Source of the DNA: Kribbella caucasensis
GTDB taxonomy: Bacteria > Actinomycetota > Actinomycetes > Propionibacteriales > Kribbellaceae
Assembly: GCF_004361855.1 (NCBI RefSeq)
Contig: NZ_SNWQ01000028.1
Location: 33,083 to 97,082 of the forward strand
Length of the DNA: 64,000 nt
Direction: 5' to 3'
Shown here: positions 53,710-62,182 of the stretch, one piece after another
Numbering within the stretch: the stretch's first letter is position 1
How the letters are laid out: every line of letters starts with the position of its first letter
Notes under the pieces: model-generated
What the model was told of the DNA's origin: nothing
Seen by the model: the letters and a program-made list of their open reading frames with translations, nothing else
The model's database searches: none
Translations under genes and position numbers: made by a program

Positions 53710-54786
53710 ATGAGCGACACCCAGATTTTCGACCAGACGCGCGCCGAGGCCTTCGGTGCGGAGTTGGCCGGTGTGCTGAACCACGGGACCCTGGCGTTGC
53801 TGCTCAGCATCGGGCACCAGACCGGTCTCTTCGACACGCTCGCGACGTTGCCGCCGGCCACCAGTCACGAGATCGCCGGCGCCGCGGATCTGCAGGAGCG
53901 GTACGTCCGGGAGTGGCTGGGCGCGATGAGCGCAGCGCGGATCACGGAGTACGACGCGACCGAGCGCACGTATCGGTTGCCGCCGGAGCACGCCGCGTTC
54001 CTGACCAGGGCGGCCGGGCCGGACAACCTGGCGAAGGCAACGCAGTTCATCGGGTTGCTGGCTGGGGTTGAGTCGAAGGTGGTCGACTGCTTCCGGCGAG
54101 GTGGCGGCGTGCCGTACTCGGAGTACGGCGAGTTCCATCGGCTGATGGCAGAGGACAGCGGCGCGGTGTTCGATGCGGCACTGGTCGACGGGATCCTTCC
54201 GCTTGTCCCGGGGCTGTCCGATCGCCTTCGGGCTGGGATTGATGTGGCGGATGTCGGGTGCGGTAGTGGTCATGCGATCAACTTGATCGCTCGCGCGTAC
54301 CCGAACAGCCGGTGCGTGGGCTATGACTTCTCCGAGGAGGGGATCGCTGCGGGTCGGGCGGAGGCTGAGCGGTATGGCCTGGCCAACGCGGAGTTCGTAC
54401 TGCGGGACGCGGCTGAGCTGGCCGAGTTCGAGAGATTCGATCTGGTCACGGCGTTCGATGCCGTTCACGACCAGGCGCATCCGGCGAAGGTGCTGGCGGG
54501 GATCGCGGCGTCGTTGCGACCCCGTGGGGTGTTCCTGATGGTCGACATCGAGGCGTCCAGCAATCTGGAGGACAACATCGATCATCCGTTCGGGCAGTTC
54601 CTTTATGGGGTGTCGACGTTGCATTGCATGACGGTGTCGTTGGCACTTGGCGGGGACGGACTCGGCACGGTCTGGGGGCGGCAGAAGGCCGAGCAGATGT
54701 TGGGTGAGGCGGGGTTCTCGTCGGTCGAGGTCACCCACGTCGAGGCTGACGCCTTCAACGCGTACTACATCGCGACGAAGGGTTAA
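53710..54786 (+). CDS. Class I SAM-dependent methyltransferase
   Basis: 358 residues. N-terminal winged-helix-like dimerisation region (about 20-100, TSHEIAGAADLQERYVREWL) and a Rossmann methyltransferase domain with DVGCGSGHA at 181-189. Architecture matches small-molecule O-methyltransferases of the Rv-type transcription-linked family. Substrate unknown. Coupled to the LuxR-type regulator upstream. Confidence 0.82.
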   Translation: MSDTQIFDQTRAEAFGAELAGVLNHGTLALLLSIGHQTGLFDTLATLPPATSHEIAGAADLQERYVREWLGAMSAARITEYDATERTYRLPPEHAAFLTRAAGPDNLAKATQFIGLLAGVESKVVDCFRRGGGVPYSEYGEFHRLMAEDSGAVFDAALVDGILPLVPGLSDRLRAGIDVADVGCGSGHAINLIARAYPNSRCVGYDFSEEGIAAGRAEAERYGLANAEFVLRDAAELAEFERFDLVTAFDAVHDQAHPAKVLAGIAASLRPRGVFLMVDIEASSNLEDNIDHPFGQFLYGVSTLHCMTVSLALGGDGLGTVWGRQKAEQMLGEAGFSSVEVTHVEADAFNAYYIATKG

Positions 54787-54872
54787 TCCGGAGCGAAGGT
54801 GGTGGGATGCGCGGGGGTGAGGTTTGGTTGCGCGGGCTATCGCAATTGGCCAGACCACCTGTCAACCTGTTC

Positions 54873-54886
54873 TACACTTCTCTTTG
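54873..54886 (+). promoter_or_regulatory. -10 element and leaderless start of the GntR gene
   Basis: TACACT at 54873-54878 lies 7 bases before the GTG at 54886 and no ribosome-binding site precedes that codon, so the transcript probably begins at the start codon. GACCACCTGTC just upstream (54853-54863) may be the operator. Confidence 0.5.
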
Positions 54887-55656
54887 TGACCAGCTCAGCA
54901 GGGCGTCCCCAGCCGAACGAGAGCCCCTTCGCCCCGGTCGTCGTGCCGCGGAGCGCACCTGCCCAGGTAGCAGACCAGGTGGTCGCGGCCATCCGCGAGG
55001 GCCGGATCAAGCAGCACGAGCGACTCCCGTCCGAGCGTGAATTCGCCCGCATCCTCGGCGTCAGCCGACCGACGCTACGCGAGGCGCTGGCCGGACTCGA
55101 GCTCGCGGGACTCGTCCAGGCGCGGCAGGGACACGGGACGGTGGTGATCGCCTCGCCGGCCCACGTCGCCAACTGGGGCGCCGAGGTCACGCCGACCCAG
55201 GTGTTCGAGGCTCGACTGGTGATCGAGCCCGAACTCGCCCGGCTCGCGGCCGAGAAGCGCTTCCCGGAGGACATCGCCGCGCTGCAACAGGCCGGCGCCG
55301 ACCTCGAGGAGGAGTTCGCGCGCACGGGTGAGTACGAGAGTGACCTCCCGGTCCACCGCGCAGTCGCCCGGGCCGCCCGCAATCCGGTCCTGGAAACCGC
55401 GCTCGAGGAGGCGCTCAAGCACACCGAATCCGACCGCTGGATGGAGCTCAGGTCGTCCGCCCTCAAACCGAACATCACCCGCGAGGGCCACGTAGACGAA
55501 GTACGCCGCGTCATCCGCCACATCGTCCTGGGCGAAGCCGACCAGGCGGCCGAGATCTGGCGCCAGCACCTAACCGCCTTCCGCGACGAAATGCTCATCG
55601 GCCTACAAACCGACGCCTCAACCGACCCCACCACCTCAACCCAACCAACCGACTAA
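54886..55656 (+). CDS. GntR-family regulator (FadR subgroup)
   Basis: 256 residues from GTG 54886. Winged helix at about 25-95 (RLPSEREFARILGVSRPTLREALAGLELAGLV), then a helical FCD effector domain with FEARLVIEPELARLAAEKR, the metal-ligand pattern D-x-x-VHRAVARAARNP and H near the C-terminus. FadR/FCD regulators respond to organic acids or sugar acids. It lies 259 bases upstream of the GH3 glycosidase gene, with an inverted repeat of related sequence between. Confidence 0.88.
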   Translation: MTSSAGRPQPNESPFAPVVVPRSAPAQVADQVVAAIREGRIKQHERLPSEREFARILGVSRPTLREALAGLELAGLVQARQGHGTVVIASPAHVANWGAEVTPTQVFEARLVIEPELARLAAEKRFPEDIAALQQAGADLEEEFARTGEYESDLPVHRAVARAARNPVLETALEEALKHTESDRWMELRSSALKPNITREGHVDEVRRVIRHIVLGEADQAAEIWRQHLTAFRDEMLIGLQTDASTDPTTSTQPTD

Positions 55657-55686
55657 CCGCCGACCGGCCACGTCGTCTGTACCGAT

Positions 55687-55771
55687 CGACATGAGGTGGT
55701 CCTCCGCCAGGGGGCCCGCCACGCCTGAAGCCCACCCAATGAACACCCCGGCCGCCGACCACCTCATGTCG
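55687..55771. repeat. Inverted repeat with 15-bp perfect arms
   Basis: CGACATGAGGTGGTC (55687-55701) and GACCACCTCATGTCG (55757-55771), extended to about 20 bases with one mismatch (CCGATCGACATG / CATGTCGAGCGG), around a 55-base centre. The arm shares GACCACCT with the GntR promoter region. It could be a twin operator or a large hairpin. Nothing else is seen in 55657-55860. Confidence 0.8.
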
Positions 55772-55876
55772 AGCGGTACGCCAGCCACAGCGCGTCGCGT
55801 TCCAGGCCGGATGCCGTTCGGCGCAAGGGGTGTTGTGACGTCTTGACCTCGGATTGGCGGCATCGGAGGGTGGCGA

Positions 55877-55890
55877 TGAAAGCGCTCTAC
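55877..55890 (+). promoter_or_regulatory. LacI-type operator upstream of the GH3 gene
   Basis: TGAAAGCGCTCTAC, with the central AGCGCT palindrome at 55881-55886 typical of LacI-family sites at sugar genes. It lies 26 bases before the ATG and downstream of a possible TTGACC -35 at 55843-55848. No LacI regulator is in the window. Confidence 0.55.
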
Positions 55891-55915
55891 CTCCTAACTC
55901 GCCCGAGGAGAAGTC

Positions 55916-57946
55916 ATGCGTTTGAGCCAATCACCTCTTCGTATCCGGGCCCGCCGGACGGTCCTCCCCGCCGTCCTGGTGCTCGCCCTCGCCGCCACCC
56001 CGGCCGCCACGGTCGCACCCGACGACGGGAGTACGGCGTACGCCGTCGGCGGCGCGGCGTACGGGACTGATGCATTCGGCCGTCCGCAAATCAGCAACAC
56101 CGGACAGGCGTACCTCGACGCCAAGCTGCCGATCCGGCACCGCGTCGAGGACCTGCTGCTCCGGATGACGCTGGAGGAGAAGGTCGGCCAGATGACCCAG
56201 GCCGAGCGAGGCGCCGTCACCGGCGACGCGTCACTCATCAAGGTCTGGGGACTGGGTTCCGTACTCTCCGGCGGCGGATCCGTTCCGACCCCGAACTCCC
56301 CGCAGGGCTGGGCGGACATGGTCGACCGGTTCCAGGCGGAGGCGCTGAAGACCCGCTTGCAGATCCCGCTCCTGTACGGCGTCGACTCGGTGCACGGTCA
56401 CGGAAACTTGCTCGGGGCAACGGTCTTCCCGCACAACATCGGTCTCGGTTCCACCTGGGATCCGGACCTGGTCAGGCGGATCGCACACGTGGTCGCCGAG
56501 GAAACCCGCGCGACCGGTCCGCAATGGACGTTCGCACCCTGCGTTTGCGTGGCGCGCGACGCAAGGTGGGGCCGGACGTACGAGAGCTTCTCCGAGCATC
56601 CCGGGCTGGTGACCCGGTATGCGTCCAGCATCGAGGGCTTCCAGGGCACGCGATCCGGCGAGCTGCGCGACAACGACCGGGTGCTGGCCAGTACGAAGCA
56701 CTACGCGGGAGACGGCGACACGAGGTTCGGTTCGGCCGCCGGCGACTACACGATCGACCAGGGCGTGACGGTGACCAACCGCCGCGACTTCGTCCGCATC
56801 GACCTCGCGCCGTACGTCGACGCCGTCGGCCGTTACGACACGGGCACAGTGATGCCGTCGTTCTCCAGTGTGGACTGGACCGAGGACGGTGAAGGCAACC
56901 CGATCAAGATGCACGCGAACCGCGAACTCATCACCGACGTACTCAAAGGCAAGCTCGACTTCGACGGCTTCGTGATCTCCGACTGGGAGGGGATCCACCA
57001 GTTGCCGGGCGACTGGGCGACCCAGGTACGGACCGGGGTGAACGCCGGGATCGACATGTTCATGGAGCCGAACTCGTACCAGTCGTTCGAAATCACGTTG
57101 CTCGACGAGGTCCGGGCCGGCCGGGTAGCGCAGCCGCGCATCGACGACGCCGTCCGGCGGATCCTGACGAAGAAGTTCGAACTCGGTCTGTTCGAGAAGC
57201 CGTACACGGATCGCACGCATCTCGGTGACGTCGGATCGGCTGCGCATCGGGCGCTCGCACGCGAGGCGGTCGCGAAATCCCAGGTATTGCTGAAGAATTC
57301 CGGTGGTGTGCTGCCGCTGAAGAAGAACGCCAAGGTTTATGTTGCCGGACGCAACGCTGACGACATGGGCAACCAGGCCGGCGGCTGGACGCTCAGCTGG
57401 CAAGGGGCGACTGGGCAGGACCGGATCCCGGGCAACAGCATCCTCGAAGGCATCCAGCAGGCGGGCGCGCAGGTCACCTACAGCAAGGACGGTTCGGCAC
57501 CGACGGCCGGCAGTGATGCCGCTGTGGTCGTGGTGGGGGAGACCCCGTACGCCGAGGGCTTCGGCGACGTCGGCGGTCCGGAGTGGCCCTGGGACCCGGA
57601 GGACGGCGGAGTGCCGCGCGAGGAGAAGAGCCTCGAGTTGCAGCCTGTCGACAAGGCCGTGGTGGACAAGGTGTGTGGCGCTGTCGCCAAGTGCGTTGTG
57701 CTGGTGGTGTCCGGGCGGCCGCAGGTGATCGCTCCGGCGCAGCTGGCCAAGATCGACGCGCTGGTGGCGTCGTGGCTTCCTGGTTCGCAGGGTGAGGGAG
57801 TCGCGGACGTCCTGTTCGGGAAGCGGCCGTTCACGGGCAAGCTGTCGCACAGTTGGCCGCGCAGTGCGGACCAGGAGCCGATCAACGTCGGCGACCGCAA
57901 CTACAACCCGCTGTACCCGTTCGGTTGGGGGTTGCGTACCAAGTAA
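55916..57946 (+). CDS. Secreted GH3 beta-glucosidase/glycosidase
   Basis: 676 residues behind GAGGAGAA. Signal peptide about 1-34. GH3 barrel with KHYAGDGDT, catalytic nucleophile D356 in GFVISDWEGI, and a second alpha/beta domain with EGFGDVGGPEWPWDPED and WLPGSQGEGVADVLFG. Close in style to periplasmic/secreted exo-beta-glucosidases such as those acting on cellodextrins or laminarin. No transporter adjoins it; regulation probably by a LacI protein (site at 55877) and possibly the upstream GntR. Confidence 0.92.
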   Translation: MRLSQSPLRIRARRTVLPAVLVLALAATPAATVAPDDGSTAYAVGGAAYGTDAFGRPQISNTGQAYLDAKLPIRHRVEDLLLRMTLEEKVGQMTQAERGAVTGDASLIKVWGLGSVLSGGGSVPTPNSPQGWADMVDRFQAEALKTRLQIPLLYGVDSVHGHGNLLGATVFPHNIGLGSTWDPDLVRRIAHVVAEETRATGPQWTFAPCVCVARDARWGRTYESFSEHPGLVTRYASSIEGFQGTRSGELRDNDRVLASTKHYAGDGDTRFGSAAGDYTIDQGVTVTNRRDFVRIDLAPYVDAVGRYDTGTVMPSFSSVDWTEDGEGNPIKMHANRELITDVLKGKLDFDGFVISDWEGIHQLPGDWATQVRTGVNAGIDMFMEPNSYQSFEITLLDEVRAGRVAQPRIDDAVRRILTKKFELGLFEKPYTDRTHLGDVGSAAHRALAREAVAKSQVLLKNSGGVLPLKKNAKVYVAGRNADDMGNQAGGWTLSWQGATGQDRIPGNSILEGIQQAGAQVTYSKDGSAPTAGSDAAVVVVGETPYAEGFGDVGGPEWPWDPEDGGVPREEKSLELQPVDKAVVDKVCGAVAKCVVLVVSGRPQVIAPAQLAKIDALVASWLPGSQGEGVADVLFGKRPFTGKLSHSWPRSADQEPINVGDRNYNPLYPFGWGLRTK

Positions 57947-58000
57947 GGCCCTGTGTGGTTGTAGGTCCTGCGTGGTTGTCCAGGCCTTGTGTGGTTGGGG
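57947..58000. repeat. 17-19-bp tandem repeat, three units
   Basis: GGCCCTGTGTGGTTGTA, GGTCCTGCGTGGTTGTCCA and GGCCTTGTGTGGTTGGGG fill the whole gap between the convergent GH3 and aldo/keto reductase stops. Confidence 0.85.
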
Positions 58001-58825
58001 TCAGTGCCCGAACCGGTCCGAGTCGGCCGGGACTGACCCCGACCCGTCGAGTGCCGACAACTGCGCCATCTCGTCGTCGGTGAGCTCGAAGTCGAACAGG
58101 GCAAGGTTCTGCTCGAGCCGCTGCCGATTGGCCGACTTGGGGATCGGTACTACGCCCAGCTGGACCTCCCACCGCAGTACGACCTGCGCGGGTGTCTTCC
58201 CATGTGCGCGGGCGATCTCCAGGAGGACCGGGCGCTCCAACAAGTCGCTGCCCTTGCCGATCGGGCTCCACGCCTCGGTGACGATCCCGTGCTGCGCGTG
58301 GAAGTCGCGGTTCTCCTGCTTGGTCCACAGTGGGCTCAGCTGGATCTGGTTCACCTCGGGGGCGACCCCGGTCTCGTCGATCACCCGTTGCAGGTGCGAC
58401 GGCTTGAAGTTGGACGTACCGATCGCGCGGACCAGTCCTGCCTCACGCAACTCGATCAGCCCGCGCCACGCGTCGACGTACCGGTCCTGGTCCGGGTTCG
58501 GCCAGTGGATGAGCAACAGGTCGAGGTACTCGAGCCCCAGTCTCTCCGCACTCGCCTCGAGCGTGGTCCGCACGCCGTCCACGCTGTGCCACTGCTTGTT
58601 GAACTTCGAGGTGACGAACAGCTCCTCGCGCGGCGTCCCCTTCAACCCGCGCCCGACGCCGACCTCATTCCGGTACGCCTCAGCCGTGTCAACCAGCCGA
58701 AAACCGGCCTCGAGCGCCTCAGCCACAGCGCGCTCAGCCTCCGCATCCCCCATCGGCGAAGTCCCCAAGCCCACCCGCGGCATCACGGCCCCATGACTCA
58801 ACGTAACCATCGGAACCAGACTCAT
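58001..58825 (-). CDS. Aldo/keto reductase
   Basis: 274 residues from ATG 58825 with GGAGGAGGG upstream. Catalytic tetrad D46 (LVDTAEAY), Y51, K74 (VTSKF) and H107 (LLIHWP); NADPH-binding IPKSANRQRLEQN near the C-terminus. Resembles 2,5-diketo-gluconate/methylglyoxal reductase-type AKR5 enzymes. Convergent with the GH3 gene. Confidence 0.92.
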   Translation of the reverse strand: MSLVPMVTLSHGAVMPRVGLGTSPMGDAEAERAVAEALEAGFRLVDTAEAYRNEVGVGRGLKGTPREELFVTSKFNKQWHSVDGVRTTLEASAERLGLEYLDLLLIHWPNPDQDRYVDAWRGLIELREAGLVRAIGTSNFKPSHLQRVIDETGVAPEVNQIQLSPLWTKQENRDFHAQHGIVTEAWSPIGKGSDLLERPVLLEIARAHGKTPAQVVLRWEVQLGVVPIPKSANRQRLEQNLALFDFELTDDEMAQLSALDGSGSVPADSDRFGH

Positions 58826-59003
58826 CGACCCTCCTCCGTCAACACCACCCCGACACCGTAGCCCCACCGCACCACGCCGTACGTCGTACGGTTCAGCGCG
58901 CCCGGAGCCGACCGTCTCAACACTGCCTATTGGGGCGGCGGACTGTCGGCGGCGTGGTTCATCATGGGTTGGCGGGATCGGAACGCGAGGAAGGGGTGGG
59001 GCG

Positions 59004-59633
59004 ATGAAAAATCGGCTGATCACACTGGTGGACCTCGGTCTGGACAGCTCGTTCGACGCGTCGATGTCGTTCGTCCAGGGCATCGTGGGCAACGTCAACG
59101 CCGGCTGGAACGACCCCGTCATCGACGTGAACTTCATCCGCTCCCGCGACCACGAGACGGCGTTCTCCGCGCTCACCACCCCGTCCAGCGTGCTGCACGT
59201 GATGGCACACGGTGACCACAGCGAGGAACCCTCTTTCCTGTCCACCGACGGCCAGACCCAGGTGTCGCTCAGCGCCCTGGCCGACTGGTTCGTCGACCGC
59301 CAGTACGGCATCGCCAGCGGTGTCGTGATCGCCGACGGCTGCAAGACCGGCATCGGCAAGTGGCAACGCGCCATCCGCGACTGCCTGCAGGACGACATCA
59401 CCTACATCGGCACCAGCGCCGTCATCGGCTGGTACGAGGCGACCGTCTTCTGCTCCGCCTTCTACGGCGCCCTGATCCGCAACCGTGGCCTCGGCAAAAG
59501 CCCCGCCGAACAAGGCTGGGACGCCGCCGACCGAGCCATCCGCGCCTACGAAACTCTCACCGACGCCCGCTGCCCCTACAGACCAGTCCTCCTAACCCCC
59601 TCCCGCCGAGCCCTCCGCTCCCTAGCCGGCTAG
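59004..59633 (+). CDS. Stand-alone CHAT/caspase-like protease
   Basis: 209 residues from ATG 59004. The pattern fits a minimal caspase-fold (CHAT) peptidase: SSVLHVMAHGDHSE gives the catalytic H69-G70, VVIADGCKTG gives C113, and IGTSAVIGWYEATVFCSAFYGALIRNRGLGKSPAEQGWDAA matches the helix region that follows the cysteine in CHAT proteins. No TPR or other domains are attached. A membrane protein gene follows after 163 bases. Assignment rests on motif reading; a search could still place it in a sister family. Confidence 0.6.
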   Translation: MKNRLITLVDLGLDSSFDASMSFVQGIVGNVNAGWNDPVIDVNFIRSRDHETAFSALTTPSSVLHVMAHGDHSEEPSFLSTDGQTQVSLSALADWFVDRQYGIASGVVIADGCKTGIGKWQRAIRDCLQDDITYIGTSAVIGWYEATVFCSAFYGALIRNRGLGKSPAEQGWDAADRAIRAYETLTDARCPYRPVLLTPSRRALRSLAG

Positions 59634-59796
59634 CCCCGCCGCCCACAGCCGCGCCGCCGATCCAGCGACACGCAGTGCGGTGGCTGGGAGTGGCGGGACA
59701 TGTGAAACTTTTTGTGCGTTTTACCGCCCAGGTGACCAACAGCGGGGAGCACGATCAGCCGGTCCGCCGGGTGTTGCTGCCTTGAAGGAAACCCCG

Positions 59797-61059
59797 ATGA
59801 AGCTGGACAAGAGCTCGCTCCTGGCCGCTGCGGCGGTCGTCGCCATCCTCTATCTGCTGGGTCTCGTGCTCGGGCTGCCCGGCTGGGTGGCGGTCCTCAG
59901 TGCCATCGTCCTCCTGCTGGCCGCGGCCGTTCTGCTGAGGGAACCGGCCAAGAAGCCCTTGCCGATCGCCATCACCGCCCCGTCCACCTCGGCTGGCTCA
60001 TCCGGGTCGAGCGCCCAGCCTGGGCGGTCCACGCCGGCCCCCGTGGCGCGCTATCCGGACCAGGATCCGGTGTTCAGCTTGCCGCCGACGAGGACGATCG
60101 CGGATGTGCGGCTGCCTTCGGCATCACCTGACTTCCAGTTCAGTTTTTCGGCTGTTGTGCACTGGTCGGCCGTTCTGTCGGGATCGCGCCATGGGGATCT
60201 CGGCAGTGTGGCCGTGGATGCGCTGCTGGCTCGTGCGAAGGTGCTCACCGCAGGCCAGCGACCCACCGAGGAAGCTCTGAACCAGCACCGGCTCGCGGCC
60301 CTGCTCGGCGAACCGGATCTGGACGAACGCGGCCAAGTCCGCACTTGGGCGACCGAAGTCCGGCTTCGTCTCCCCGACGCCGACAGCAAGCACCTCCAGG
60401 TCCTGGCCGCACTTCACCGTCGCGAGCAGACCACCCTGCTCGAACGCCGAATGGAGCGCGATCAGCGCGCCTACCTGACGGACGACGTCCTGGCCACACC
60501 TGGTTCGGCCGCAGTCTGGTGGTTGGTGAACAACCCAGGCCAGGTAGAGGAAGCCGTCAACCTGCTCGGCACCCTCTCCCAACTCTCAGCCGTCGCCAAC
60601 AACCTCGAAACTGCCGACAGCAACCTCGACACCACCGCTGACAAGGGCCCCGGCACCACCGCCGACAAGAGCCTCGACCGCGCGCACGAGACCGCCGGCC
60701 GCGACCCGCGTCTGGCTGTCACGTCCGCCACCGAACTAGCCGCTCTCCTCTCCAGCGCCTCTCAACCTCCTCCCGTCGAATTCACCTCCAAGACCTCACC
60801 ACCCTCCGAACCCGCCAACCCCGAGGCTTCCAACACCGAGACCTCCAACCCGTCCGCTCGAGTTGCTGGAACGACCACCTCGGCCGACCCGAAGGCGCCG
60901 GCGTCTGGCGAGCCTGACTCCCCATTGGCCGACGATTCGCCGGACGTCACCCGGAAAACGTCCGGTGAACCAGACCGCCAACCTGGCAACGGGATGCCGC
61001 GGCCGGATGCCGCGGACAACCGCAACGGGCGGTACCGCGAGGAGTTCTTCTCCGATTGA
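59797..61059 (+). CDS. Two-helix membrane protein with conserved soluble domain and disordered tail
   Basis: 420 residues from ATG 59797 behind AAGGA. Two close membrane helices (about 7-28 and 30-47), a Ser/Pro linker, a folded alpha/beta-then-helical domain at about 112-270 (VVHWSAVLSG, LTAGQRPTEEALNQHRLAALLG, RTWATEVRLRLPD, then a coiled-coil-like helix and GSAAVWWLVNNPGQVEEAV), and a 150-residue disordered Thr/Ser/Pro/Asp-rich tail with TADK repeats. I do not recognise the family. Position suggests a partner or target of the CHAT-like protease (inference). Confidence 0.7.
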   Translation: MKLDKSSLLAAAAVVAILYLLGLVLGLPGWVAVLSAIVLLLAAAVLLREPAKKPLPIAITAPSTSAGSSGSSAQPGRSTPAPVARYPDQDPVFSLPPTRTIADVRLPSASPDFQFSFSAVVHWSAVLSGSRHGDLGSVAVDALLARAKVLTAGQRPTEEALNQHRLAALLGEPDLDERGQVRTWATEVRLRLPDADSKHLQVLAALHRREQTTLLERRMERDQRAYLTDDVLATPGSAAVWWLVNNPGQVEEAVNLLGTLSQLSAVANNLETADSNLDTTADKGPGTTADKSLDRAHETAGRDPRLAVTSATELAALLSSASQPPPVEFTSKTSPPSEPANPEASNTETSNPSARVAGTTTSADPKAPASGEPDSPLADDSPDVTRKTSGEPDRQPGNGMPRPDAADNRNGRYREEFFSD

Positions 61060-61114
61060 CCTCGGCACGCGTCTCCCAGCGACGGCGACGCATGTCTCCA
61101 GCGACCTCAGCCTT

Positions 61115-61175
61115 TTGACCGGTAGGGCCGGCGCGCCTGAGCGCAGGGGATGGCGCCGGCCCTACCGGGGTCAAG
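61115..61175. terminator. Long hairpin between convergent genes
   Basis: Perfect 16-bp arms CCGGTAGGGCCGGCGC (61119-61134) and GCGCCGGCCCTACCGG (61153-61168), extended by TTGAC/GTCAA with a 2-base bulge. The right arm includes the stop codon of the minus-strand gene at 61171. Confidence 0.8.
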
Positions 61176-61455
61176 TGTCGAGCCAGCGGATCGTCGTCGC
61201 GCCCTGATGGCCGTGAACTGCCAAGAGAGCCTCGACGCCGTCCTGCCACACGGTGGTCGTCGGGTACCTCCCAGCCCAGTGCAAGGCGACGCTGCCGTCG
61301 GACCACTCCACTCCTTCGGCGACGACACCCGTGCCACTGACTCCGGAGACGTCGAGATACCGCACCAACTGGAAACACCGCGGGCCGGCCCTCTGAGCCA
61401 GCCTCAGATGACGCCGCCGCGGCAACGTCGCCGTACTGCCACTCGTCTCGTCCAT
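61171..61455 (-). CDS. Small conserved Trp/His-rich protein
   Basis: 94 residues. Core GTGVVAEGVEWSDGSVALHW...YPTTTVWQDGVEALLAVHGHQGATTIRWLD reads as a compact beta-rich fold common as a stand-alone small protein in actinobacteria. Function unknown. The upstream part of the frame is basic (LPRRRHLRLAQRAG), so a shorter start is possible. Confidence 0.65.
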   Translation of the reverse strand: MDETSGSTATLPRRRHLRLAQRAGPRCFQLVRYLDVSGVSGTGVVAEGVEWSDGSVALHWAGRYPTTTVWQDGVEALLAVHGHQGATTIRWLDT

Positions 61456-61586
61456 GGCCCCAAGTCAACGTCCCAGAGGACCCGCTGCCCATGAACTGAC
61501 CGAGTATCCACAGGGCACTGATCGTGCACCCGGAGGGTCACGGAATCGCCGTACTCTGATTGCACAGGGTGATCAAAGGAGGCTCG

Positions 61587-61946
61587 ATGAAAGTGATCGA
61601 AGAGTGGACCGGCAGACATGCCCGTGCACTGCAGGCGGCCATGCGGCTGACCAACGAGGCGTTCGCCGGGCATCTCGGCGTCGCCCCGCGCACGGTGTCC
61701 AAGTGGCGCAAACGACCCGACATGGTGCCGAGCCCGCAGCTCCAGGAGGCGCTCGACACCTCGCTCGGCCGGGCGAACAGCGAGACCCGAGCCCGATTCG
61801 CCGCGGGCCTGGGCGAGGAGCTCCCGGACCCGGTCGAGGAGGAGAAGCTGGATCAGGCGGTGCTGACCGAGCTCAACGTCGCCGTCACCGATCTCGCCCG
61901 CGTGGTCGCCCGCCTCTTGCCAAGAGAGGAGACCCCGGCACACTGA
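61587..61946 (+). CDS. XRE-like DNA-binding protein
   Basis: 119 residues from ATG 61587 with an ideal AAAGGAGG site. Helix-turn-helix at about 22-43 (TNEAFAGHLGVAPRTVSKWRKRP), of the kind seen in actinobacterial XRE proteins that start with an Arg-rich helix. The C-terminal half is acidic then helical. It is followed after 26 bases by the KTSC gene. Confidence 0.8.
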   Translation: MKVIEEWTGRHARALQAAMRLTNEAFAGHLGVAPRTVSKWRKRPDMVPSPQLQEALDTSLGRANSETRARFAAGLGEELPDPVEEEKLDQAVLTELNVAVTDLARVVARLLPREETPAH

Positions 61947-61972
61947 CTACGGCGTACCGAAGGGAGCCAGGG

Positions 61973-62176
61973 ATGCGGCGTCGGCCGGTGAACTCGTCAA
62001 GCGTGCGATCGGTCGGGTGGCAGGACGGCACCCTCGAGTTGGAGTACGTGGGCGGCAGCGTCTATCAGTACTACGACGTGCCGCAGCCCACGTACGCCGG
62101 ACTCCTCGCCGCGGAGAGCATCGGAAACTATGTCAACACGGAGATCAAGCCGTACTACGAGTTCCGCGAGATCTGA
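61973..62176 (+). CDS. KTSC-domain protein
   Basis: 67 residues. MRRRPVNSSSVRSVGWQDGTLELEYVGGSVYQYYDVPQPTYAGLLAAESIGNYVNTEIKPYYEF (whole domain, cited in parts) matches the KTSC family: short beta-strands with SSxxxSVGYD-type start and FN/YVNTxIKxxY end. The family is small and of unclear role, sometimes fused to lysyl-tRNA synthetase or found in phage. Probable operon with the XRE gene. Confidence 0.8.
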   Translation: MRRRPVNSSSVRSVGWQDGTLELEYVGGSVYQYYDVPQPTYAGLLAAESIGNYVNTEIKPYYEFREI

Positions 62177-62182
62177 GCGGTC

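Noticed and set aside
55636..55863. 75-residue minus-strand open frame between the GntR and GH3 genes
   Set aside because: It spans the inverted repeat, lacks a ribosome-binding site and has no family pattern.
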